Positions 1 through 5,882 of a DNA stretch of 11,256 nucleotides are shown piece by piece. Both the position numbers and the translations under genes were made by a program. This DNA is from Candidatus Cloacimonadota bacterium. GTDB taxonomy: Bacteria; Cloacimonadota; Cloacimonadia; Cloacimonadales; Cloacimonadaceae. Position 1 is the first letter of the stretch, and each line of letters begins with the position of its first letter. The DNA is taken from assembly GCA_027318525.1 (NCBI GenBank), contig DAHVPA010000046.1, positions 1 to 11,256 of the forward strand, read 5' to 3'. Below the pieces are notes generated by a model that did not search any database, was not told the origin of the DNA, and was given only the letters and a program-made list of their open reading frames with translations.

Positions 1-1832
1 GGATGGTGGTTGACACCTCCCAGGAAACGCACCGGGTCAACTTCATAATCGCTGGCATATTTGCGCAGGAAACAGGTCTCATTAACCTGGCAGCCGCATT
101 CCAGACAACGCTCAGCTTCGGTCTTTGCCATGCTCTGTTCAAATCCGGTTTCCACTTCCTTGAAGGTGGATTGCGCTTCCCTTACTTCAATCTCGGGCAT
201 ATGGATGCGCGGTCGGCAATCGAAGTGCTTGTATTCTTCAGGAGAGATTTCCTTGACCTTACGACCTTTCTTAGAATCGAAACGCGGTTTGGGAGACTGC
301 AGCTTTTCGCCTTGCAGGAATTTGTCTATCATCTGGGCGGCAACCTTGCCGTCGGCAATGGCTTCAATCGCAGTAGCAGCACCTCGGCGGAAGTCACCTC
401 CGGCAAAGACATTCTTCAGTCCGGTGAACATGTTGTCTTCATTCACAATGGCAGTGGACCAGCGGCTGATGGGAAAAATGGTGCCTTCTACATGATTTTC
501 AGGCATGGCAAGTGCTTCTGTATCAGGCACTTGGGAAATGGCAGCAATGATGTTGTCAAACTGCAAGGTGAAGTATTCACCGGTGGGTTCGGGACGCCTG
601 CGTCCGCTGCTGTCGGGCTCTCCCAGCTTCATCTTTTCAATCTTTACTTCTTTTAAGATACCGTTTTCGCCCATGTATTCCACAGGGTTTGCCAGCATAT
701 AAAACTGCACGCCTTCGTGTTCTGCAGCGTCAATTTCAAAAGGTTCCGCCGGCATTTCTTCTCTGGTGCGGCGATAGATGATGCTAACTTCAGCACCGAG
801 GCGGACAGAGGTGCGGGCACAGTCTATGGCAGTGTTTCCGCCACCGACGATGGCAACCTTTTTACCCAGCTTGGGAGTGTTGCCCAAGGCATGGGCTTTG
901 AGGAAATCCACACCCAAATAGCAGCCATCCAAATCACTGCCCTTCACAGGCATGGGGACAGCTTTCTGAGCTCCGATTGCCACGTAAACAGCATCGTATT
1001 TTTGGCTCAGGTCGTCCAAGAAGAAATCCTTGCCCATGCTTACGTTGTATTGTATCTTCATGCCATTGGTGCACATCAGGTCAATTTCCTTGTCCAGAAT
1101 AGCTTTGGGCAATCTGTATTCCGGGATGCCATAACGCAGCCACCCGCCTGCAGCAGGCGATGCTTCAAACACATCCACTTCATAGCCGTTATTGGTTAGA
1201 AAATACCCGCAGGTAAGTCCGGAAGGTCCGGCTCCGATGATTGCTATCTTTTTGCCTTTGACGGGAAGTTTTTCCGGCACATAGGTCCAGTAGTCGTTCA
1301 AATCTTCATCTGCAGCATAACGTTTGAGCTGACGGATAGCAACGGGTTCTTCGACAAGTTGGCGCCGGCATTCCTTTTCACAAAAGGCGGGGCAGACACG
1401 TCCAATGGAAAGCGGCATGGGCAGCGTATCTTTTATGACTTTCACAGCATCATGATACTGACCGTTGGCAATCAGGGACACGTATGCCTGCACATCGACA
1501 TGGTCGGGGCAGGCAATCATGCACGGGGCTTCGCAATCAGCATAGTGGTCGCTGACCAGCAGTTCCAACGCCATTTTACGTGCCTGGTGGATGTCTTCGC
1601 TGTCTGTGGTGATTTCCATGCCGTCAGTCAGGTAGGTTCCGCAGGAAGTGACAAATCCCCGGCGTCCCTTGACTTCGACAGCGCAGACCCAGCAGGAACC
1701 GTATGGCTTGAGTTCTTCATCGTGGCAGAGGGTGGGGATTTCAATACCTTGCTTATTTGCCAGGTCAAGGATGGTCATTCCGGTTTCTGCAGCTACTTTA
1801 TTTCCGTTGAGAATAACTTCAATTTTTGGCAT
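1..1832 (-). CDS. NuoG-type [2Fe-2S] / GltD-NfnB-like FAD/NAD(P) oxidoreductase fusion (StnC-like), partial
   Basis: This is probably the NADP-handling subunit of a cytoplasmic electron-bifurcating transhydrogenase. The start is an ATG whose complement is at 1830-1832, preceded by AGGAGC. About 610 residues are visible and the frame is still open at the left edge. Domains in order: a NuoG-type [2Fe-2S] domain with Cys36, 47, 50 and 64 (C-x10-C-x2-C-x13-C); a GltD-type double cluster segment with Cys100, 104 and 108 and with GRVCP...C Cys147, 151 and 155; an FAD Rossmann motif GAGPSG at 200-205; a second nucleotide-binding motif GGGNTA at 330-335, followed by YRRTREEMP, which resembles the NADPH site of GltD; and the FAD-proximal AGGDFRRG near 477-484. 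A further cysteine cluster follows at Cys576, 579, 581 and 587. It starts 9 bases after the NuoF-like gene ends. A conventional glutamate synthase small subunit is unlikely because of the extra Fe-S domains and the neighbours. The Stn assignment is inference from architecture. Confidence 0.85.
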   Translation of the reverse strand, partial: MPKIEVILNGNKVAAETGMTILDLANKQGIEIPTLCHDEELKPYGSCWVCAVEVKGRRGFVTSCGTYLTDGMEITTDSEDIHQARKMALELLVSDHYADCEAPCMIACPDHVDVQAYVSLIANGQYHDAVKVIKDTLPMPLSIGRVCPAFCEKECRRQLVEEPVAIRQLKRYAADEDLNDYWTYVPEKLPVKGKKIAIIGAGPSGLTCGYFLTNNGYEVDVFEASPAAGGWLRYGIPEYRLPKAILDKEIDLMCTNGMKIQYNVSMGKDFFLDDLSQKYDAVYVAIGAQKAVPMPVKGSDLDGCYLGVDFLKAHALGNTPKLGKKVAIVGGGNTAIDCARTSVRLGAEVSIIYRRTREEMPAEPFEIDAAEHEGVQFYMLANPVEYMGENGILKEVKIEKMKLGEPDSSGRRRPEPTGEYFTLQFDNIIAAISQVPDTEALAMPENHVEGTIFPISRWSTAIVNEDNMFTGLKNVFAGGDFRRGAATAIEAIADGKVAAQMIDKFLQGEKLQSPKPRFDSKKGRKVKEISPEEYKHFDCRPRIHMPEIEVREAQSTFKEVETGFEQSMAKTEAERCLECGCQVNETCFLRKYASDYEVDPVRFLGGVNHH

Positions 1833-1841
1833 TTCCAGCTC

Positions 1842-3611
1842 CTATTCCTTGGTAATGGCATTGAATTTACAGGCTGCATAACAAGCGCCGCATTTGATGC
1901 ACTTGTTCTGGTCAATGGTGTGAACCTGTTTGACGGCTCCGCTGATGCAGCCAACAGGGCATTTGCGGGCGCAGGCTGTGCAACCCACGCAGGTTTCGGG
2001 ATTGACTTCATATTTAAGCAAAGCCGTGCAGCTATGGGCTGGACATTTCTTATCCACGATATGTGCGATGTATTCATCCCTGAAATACTTCAGAGTGGTT
2101 AAAACAGGATTGGGAGCGGTCTGACCCAATCCACAGAGTGAGCCTTTGATGATGTTGACAGCCAGTTGTTCCAGCTTGTCGATATCTTCCATCTCGCCTT
2201 TGCCTTCAGTGATTCGGGTCAGGATTTCCAGCATGCGCCGGGTGCCGATGCGGCAGAAGGTGCATTTACCGCAGGATTCGTTTTGAGTGAAGTTGAGGAA
2301 AAAGCGCGCAATATCGACCATGCAGCTGTCCTCATCCATCACGACCATACCACCGGAACCCATGATAGCACCGGTTTTGGTTATGGAATCATAGTCCACC
2401 GTTGTATCCAAAAGATGAGCGGGAACGCAGCCGCCGGAAGGTCCGCCCAGTTGCACACCCTTGAACTTCTTGCCGTTTTTGATACCTCCGCCAACCTTGT
2501 AGATAACGTCGTGCAAAGGCATTCCCATCGGGACTTCTATCAGTCCGCTGTTGACGATTTTGCCTGCTAGAGCGAATACTTTGGTGCCCGGGGATTTCTC
2601 TGTGCCAAATTTACGGAATGCTTTTGCGCCGTTGGTAATAATCCAGGGTATATTCGCCCAGGTTTCCACGTTGTTGATATTGGTGGGTTTGCCCCAGAGT
2701 CCGGATTCAGCAGGGAAGGGCGGACGTATGGTTGGCATTCCGCGCTTACCTTCAATGGACTGCATGAGGGCTGTTTCCTCACCGCAGACAAAGGCTCCAG
2801 CGCCTTCCTTAATATGCAGTTCACAGTTGAAACCGGTGCCCATGATATTCTTTCCAAGGTAACCTTTGGTTTCCGCATCTGCCAAAGCTTTTTTCAGATG
2901 TTTGATAGCCATGGGATATTCAGCGCGAACATAAAGATAGCCTTCGTCGGCACCCATAGCATAAGCGCCGATAATCATTCCTTCAATGATGGCGTGGGGG
3001 TCACCTTCCAGGGTGCTGCGGTCCATGAATGCGCCCGGGTCACCTTCGTCAGCGTTGCAGACCACGTATTTTTTATCATTTTTAGCATTATGGGCAAACT
3101 GCCATTTCATGCCTGTGCTGAAACCGGCTCCACCGCGACCTCTGAGTCCGGAGGCTTTGACTTCATCAATTATTTGCATAGGTTGCATCTGAAGCGCTTT
3201 TCTGAGTGCCTGATAACCGCCCTGCGCCTCATAATCTTCCAGGCTTTCGGGGTCGATAACACCGCAATTGCGCAGCACTATTCTTTTCTGGTTGGCAATC
3301 AGTTCGTTATGGACTGCCTCCTGGTGTTCATGCAGGATTATATTATTATATTCGAGTTTGTCATTGAGGTAGCCGTCCAGGACGTTTTGCACGTCGGCTG
3401 CAGTGACTTTTCCCAGCATTATTTTAGGTTTGCCTTCACCGGAAAGCTCCAGCACCGGCTCTTCAAAGCACATGCCTATGCAGGCAGTTTTTTCCAGTCG
3501 GATGGGCAGGCTGTTGTCGTTGATGACTTTCTGGAGCTCAGTCCAGACTTCGCCTGCTCCGGCAGCGATTCCGCAGCTTCCAAGACCGAGTTTGGCTATT
3601 ATTTTTTCCAT
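1842..3611 (-). CDS. NuoF/HydB-like NADH-oxidising flavin and Fe-S subunit (StnB-like)
   Basis: 589 residues. NuoF-family subunits bind FMN and NAD(H) and pass electrons to Fe-S clusters. Visible in order: an N-terminal thioredoxin-like domain (about 1-85) with Cys13, 44 and 48; the FMN/NADH glycine-rich GLRGRGGAGF at 155-164; NADEGDPGAF at 187-196; EGAGAFVCGEETA near 269-281; an SLBB-like stretch around 340-400; the ESCGKCTFC cluster with Cys447, 450 and 453 plus Cys493; a CPAHSC motif at 523-528; and two ferredoxin-like [4Fe-4S] motifs, Cys541/544/547/551 and Cys571/574/577/581. The N-terminal fusion and C-terminal ferredoxin domain separate it from NuoF of complex I and place it with HydB/HndC/StnB-type subunits of bifurcating enzymes. 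Its ribosome binding site (GGAG) overlaps the stop codon of the upstream NuoE-like gene, so translation is probably coupled. Subunit type is sure; the partner complex is inferred. Confidence 0.93.
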   Translation of the reverse strand: MEKIIAKLGLGSCGIAAGAGEVWTELQKVINDNSLPIRLEKTACIGMCFEEPVLELSGEGKPKIMLGKVTAADVQNVLDGYLNDKLEYNNIILHEHQEAVHNELIANQKRIVLRNCGVIDPESLEDYEAQGGYQALRKALQMQPMQIIDEVKASGLRGRGGAGFSTGMKWQFAHNAKNDKKYVVCNADEGDPGAFMDRSTLEGDPHAIIEGMIIGAYAMGADEGYLYVRAEYPMAIKHLKKALADAETKGYLGKNIMGTGFNCELHIKEGAGAFVCGEETALMQSIEGKRGMPTIRPPFPAESGLWGKPTNINNVETWANIPWIITNGAKAFRKFGTEKSPGTKVFALAGKIVNSGLIEVPMGMPLHDVIYKVGGGIKNGKKFKGVQLGGPSGGCVPAHLLDTTVDYDSITKTGAIMGSGGMVVMDEDSCMVDIARFFLNFTQNESCGKCTFCRIGTRRMLEILTRITEGKGEMEDIDKLEQLAVNIIKGSLCGLGQTAPNPVLTTLKYFRDEYIAHIVDKKCPAHSCTALLKYEVNPETCVGCTACARKCPVGCISGAVKQVHTIDQNKCIKCGACYAACKFNAITKE

Positions 3612-3619
3612 CTTTGCTC

Positions 3620-4084
3620 CTATGCCGAGAACTTTTTGAGCACAGCTGGAACCGTATCGGGCGTGAGTTTACCGAAGGTCTGGTCGCCAATCATAATGAC
3701 GGGAGCCAGGGAACAACAGCCCAGACAGGCTACTTCCATAACTGTGAAAAGTGCATCTTCCGTGGTGTCGTCCGTGCCGTTCAGTTTCAGGTTTTCGCGG
3801 ATGGCATTGAGAATACCGTTGGCTCCTGAAACGTGGCAGGCTGTGCCTTTGCAGACGCGGATAACGTATTTGCCCTGCGGTTTGAGACGGAACATGGAAT
3901 AAAACGTTGCTACTCCGAAGATTTCAGCGGCTGGAACTCCGGTCTGTTCTGACACATACTTCATTGTGTCCTGACGCAGATAGCCTTCCAGGTTCTGAAC
4001 ATCCTGCAGGAGCGGAATTAACGCACCATGCCTGCCTTTGTAGCGAGACAGGATAGCGTCAAGATCTGCTCTTGAATTGGACAT
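3620..4084 (-). CDS. NuoE-like thioredoxin-fold [2Fe-2S] subunit (HydC/StnA-like)
   Basis: 154 residues, the usual length for the 24-kDa/NuoE family. It is a small electron-transfer subunit that docks on the NuoF-like partner encoded next to it. An N-terminal helical part carries the family motif GVATFYSMF (57-65). The C-terminal thioredoxin-like fold carries the four cluster ligands Cys78, Cys83, Cys120 and Cys124 (C-x4-C and C-x3-C). The start ATG (complement at 4082-4084) has GAGGAG five bases upstream. It is first of the three leftward genes, and only 8 bases separate it from the next start. No other complex I genes are present in the window, so this is not a standard NADH:quinone oxidoreductase locus as far as can be seen. 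Confidence 0.93.
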   Translation of the reverse strand: MSNSRADLDAILSRYKGRHGALIPLLQDVQNLEGYLRQDTMKYVSEQTGVPAAEIFGVATFYSMFRLKPQGKYVIRVCKGTACHVSGANGILNAIRENLKLNGTDDTTEDALFTVMEVACLGCCSLAPVIMIGDQTFGKLTPDTVPAVLKKFSA

Positions 4085-4313
4085 GACTACTCCTCTTTTT
4101 TCTTATGAATTATCTGTATTTCCTAACCTAACGCACGAGCCGAAAGCTGTTTTCCACTTGCCGATAGACTGCTTCTGCAGACAAAATCCATCTCCAGCTC
4201 AAGATGGCAAATTGTCTGTAATTGCCTAAATGTCAATGGAAATCTTAGACATCTGTCCATCGTTTGTGACAATTCTTTCAGCCATCAGGACACAGTTAGA
4301 GCCATCCCTTTAC

Positions 4314-4415
4314 CAAATCTATATCAAAAGCATATCAAATCTATACCAAATGTATATCAAATGTATTCTTGAATACTTTTAATATACTTTTGTAATACTT
4401 TAGATACATATTTGG
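4314..4415. repeat. Inverted array of 11-bp AT-rich repeats
   Basis: Five head-to-tail copies of an 11-mer close to AAATSTATAYC start at 4315, 4326, 4337, 4348 and 4359. Four copies in the opposite orientation follow from 4371 (about 4371, 4382, 4393 and 4404). The two arms meet at a perfect GTATTC-TT-GAATAC at 4363-4376. Pairing bases symmetrically about that centre gives matches at about 70% of positions out to roughly 4323/4416, so the block is also a long imperfect palindrome. A-tracts recur every 11 bases in the left arm and T-tracts every 11-12 bases in the right arm, close to one helical turn. Possible roles are a protein-binding operator array, intrinsically curved promoter DNA or an origin-like element. 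Function is unknown. Confidence 0.85.
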
Positions 4416-4541
4416 TCTGCTTTTGCATCTATGGTGGAAAGAGAGACAGAAAGGCAGGAGAAAGTGGCATATCGTCTGGAGGAAAGCGGGAGTTAAAGGA
4501 TATTTTTGTAAGATTTGAAGGCGGAATTTTTCCCCTTTCTC

Positions 4542-4570
4542 TTGACATGCCCGGCGCACAGGATTAAATT
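4542..4570 (+). promoter_or_regulatory. Sigma-70-like promoter for the yugP-dnaE block
   Basis: A perfect TTGACA -35 box (4542-4547) is followed after exactly 17 bases by TAAATT (4565-4570), which matches four of six positions of the -10 consensus. Transcription would begin near 4577, giving a leader of about 30 bases before the ATG at 4608. Strand, spacing and distance all fit the YugP-family gene. The genes after it are close enough to share this promoter. Confidence 0.65.
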
Positions 4571-4597
4571 GAAATCAGAATATTAGATTTGATACAT

Positions 4598-4602
4598 GGA
4601 GG
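4598..4602 (+). promoter_or_regulatory. Ribosome binding site deciding the YugP start
   Basis: GGAGG lies five bases before the ATG at 4608 and overlaps the in-frame ATG at 4596. An ATG that is part of its own downstream Shine-Dalgarno site is unlikely to be the start, so the protein is taken to begin at 4608 (MFLGDPYF). This also matches the usual N-terminus of the family, where the first membrane segment follows directly. Confidence 0.8.
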
Positions 4603-4607
4603 AAATT

Positions 4608-5288
4608 ATGTTTTTAGGCGATCCTTACTTTATCCTGCTGATACCTGTAATGATTCTGGCTTTCTATGCTCAGGCAAAGGTGAAAGGCAATTATACGAAA
4701 TACGCCAAAGTGGCAAACAGCACCGGCACTACCGGTGAGGAAGTAGCACGCACAATTCTGCAACGCAACGGACTGCAGGACGTCAAAGTATTGCCCGTAA
4801 AAGGCTTTTTGACAGACCATTATGACCCCCGCATCCATGAAGTGCATCTTTCCGAAGACGTATTTTACGGCAAATCCATTGCCTCTGTAGCTGTAGCAGC
4901 TCATGAATGCGGACACGCTTTGCAACACGCCACTGGTTACAAACCCATGCTGGTGCGCGCCAGCATTGTTCCTGTCGCCAATCTTGGCTCCTGGCTGGCT
5001 TTCCCGCTGTTTTTGGCAGGACTGTTTTTCCAGATGACAGGGCTGATGGACCTGGGGATAATCCTGTTTGCAGCAGCGCTGGTTTTTCATCTGGTTACGC
5101 TGCCGGTGGAATACAATGCTTCCAGCCGCGCTTTTGCCCAATTGCAGGATGGGATATTGCCTTATGACGAGGAAATGAAGTATGCGCATAAGGTGCTCAA
5201 CGCCGCAGCACTGACCTATGTAGCATCGACTCTGATGGCGCTGGTCCAGCTCGTGCGCCTGATTCTGATCCGCGGTTCCAGAGATTAG
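4608..5288 (+). CDS. YugP-family membrane zinc metallopeptidase
   Basis: 226 residues, the normal length for the neutral zinc metallopeptidase family Zn_peptidase_2 (B. subtilis YugP), whose physiological substrates are poorly known. An N-terminal membrane segment (about 6-22) leads to a soluble part with the zinc-binding motif HECGH (His99, Glu100, His103). Two hydrophobic segments follow (about 120-142 and 148-166), then LPVEYNASSRA with the probable third zinc ligand Glu168, and a last hydrophobic segment (about 200-222) before a positively charged tail. All catalytic elements look intact. It is the first gene of the rightward block, directly behind a good promoter, and the next gene begins 10 bases after its stop. 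Family assignment is firm; its role beside dnaE is not known. Confidence 0.95.
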   Translation: MFLGDPYFILLIPVMILAFYAQAKVKGNYTKYAKVANSTGTTGEEVARTILQRNGLQDVKVLPVKGFLTDHYDPRIHEVHLSEDVFYGKSIASVAVAAHECGHALQHATGYKPMLVRASIVPVANLGSWLAFPLFLAGLFFQMTGLMDLGIILFAAALVFHLVTLPVEYNASSRAFAQLQDGILPYDEEMKYAHKVLNAAALTYVASTLMALVQLVRLILIRGSRD

Positions 5289-5298
5289 ATTTAGAGCA

Positions 5299-5817
5299 AT
5301 GCCAGCCCCGCCGGCTCTCCCCCGCTTTTTGGCAACACCTGAATTGAGCAGACTGGCGCGGTGGATGAGGTTGCTGGGATTTGATACAGTGATTGCAGAA
5401 TCCGGAAATCCGCAGCAATGGTTGCGTATCTGCAATCTGCAAAAGCGAATCCTGCTGACCAGAGCACGCAAATCAGACAAGCTCAAAGCCTTTGACAAAA
5501 TTATCCTAATCTTATCCGACCGGCATGCACAGCAGTTGAATCAGATTATTACAGAGCTGCAACCCGGGGACTTTCATATCTTCAGCCGCTGCCTCTGCTG
5601 CAACCGTAAAGTATATCCCATCAGCAAAGAACTTGTTATAGACCGCCTCCCTCCTAAAGTAAGGGAACGGGCAGATCATTTCACCCATTGCCGCAAGTGC
5701 GGTAAAATATTCTGGAAAGGCACACATTTTGTGGCGATGCTGCAATTTCTTAGTAGAGAAATAGATGGACTGAAAGGCGCAAATCTAGAGGAATTTGTTT
5801 TGACAGAATTCTGCTGA
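5299..5817 (+). CDS. Mut7-C domain protein (PIN-like fold plus zinc ribbon)
   Basis: 172 residues. The family joins a PIN-like nuclease fold to a C-terminal zinc ribbon and is predicted to act on RNA. Seen here: the signature ELSRLARWMRLLGFD (15-29), ILLTR (51-55), the RCLCCN zinc knuckle (Cys98, Cys101), the second knuckle HCRKCG (Cys131, Cys134) and FWKGTHF. The zinc ribbon is complete. The PIN-like part is unusual: where the family normally shows FLxD the sequence has FLAT (Thr13), and where it shows LLTRD it has LLTRA (Ala56). Only the Asp of GFD (Asp29) among the obvious acidic positions remains, so nuclease activity is doubtful. The start ATG has only a weak ribosome binding site, which suggests coupling to the YugP-family gene ending 10 bases earlier. 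Confidence 0.85.
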   Translation: MPAPPALPRFLATPELSRLARWMRLLGFDTVIAESGNPQQWLRICNLQKRILLTRARKSDKLKAFDKIILILSDRHAQQLNQIITELQPGDFHIFSRCLCCNRKVYPISKELVIDRLPPKVRERADHFTHCRKCGKIFWKGTHFVAMLQFLSREIDGLKGANLEEFVLTEFC

Positions 5818-5822
5818 ATCCA

Positions 5823-5846
5823 CAAGTTACCTGAAGAAGTAACTTG
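5823..5846 (+). promoter_or_regulatory. Stem-loop between the Mut7-C gene and dnaE
   Basis: CAAGTTAC and GTAACTTG form a perfect 8-bp inverted repeat around an 8-base loop, beginning 5 bases after the Mut7-C stop codon and ending 36 bases before the dnaE ATG. Only three of the eight pairs are G-C, and no run of T follows directly, so it is not a standard intrinsic terminator. It could be a weak attenuator, an mRNA processing or stability element, or a protein-binding site. Confidence 0.5.
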
Positions 5847-5882
5847 AAACTGGGAATTACTTTTCCTGAAAGGATAGCATAG

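Larger units (their letters stand above)
4085..4607. promoter_or_regulatory. Divergent intergenic region between the transhydrogenase-like and YugP/dnaE blocks
   Basis: About 520 bases without a credible gene. It holds the leftward ribosome binding site (complement of 4090-4095), the 11-bp repeat array (4314-4415) and the rightward promoter (4542-4570), which are given separately. No convincing leftward promoter was found. A TTGACA on the minus strand (complement of 4231-4236) has no good -10 at 16-18 bases, and a lone GATAAT (complement of 4109-4114) lacks a -35. A small stem CCATCT/AGATGG with an 8-base loop lies at 4188-4207, and a short palindrome GACA-TC-TGTC at 4248-4257. A purine-rich stretch runs from about 4433 to 4467. 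The leftward operon could be controlled by any of these, but the sequence does not decide it. Confidence 0.7.

Noticed and set aside
2814..3902. A long open frame (362 codons) on the plus strand opposite the NuoF-like and NuoE-like genes
   Set aside because: It lies antisense to two well-supported genes, its translation has no recognisable domain, and it has no convincing ribosome binding site. It is a shadow of the coding strand.
1..4084. Complex I (NuoEFG) or glutamate synthase locus
   Set aside because: No membrane Nuo subunits and no large glutamate synthase subunit are seen. The fusion domains and C-terminal ferredoxin motifs fit bifurcating enzymes better, although the left side is not visible.
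4314..4415. CRISPR array or iteron origin reading of the 11-bp repeats
   Set aside because: The units are too short and have no spacers for CRISPR, and no replication initiator or partition gene is nearby to support an iteron origin.
4341..4559. A 72-codon minus-strand frame in the intergenic region
   Set aside because: It runs through the repeat array and the rightward promoter, and its product has no recognisable features.
4596..4598. Upstream ATG as start of the YugP-family protein
   Set aside because: It overlaps the GGAGG that serves the ATG at 4608 and adds residues not expected for the family.
4614..5498. A 294-codon minus-strand frame opposite the YugP-family gene
   Set aside because: It is antisense to a family-assigned protein with intact motifs, and its own translation is low-complexity and unrecognisable.
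5800..5805. TTGACA near the end of the Mut7-C gene as a dnaE promoter
   Set aside because: No acceptable -10 box occurs at 16-18 bases; that position falls in the hairpin.
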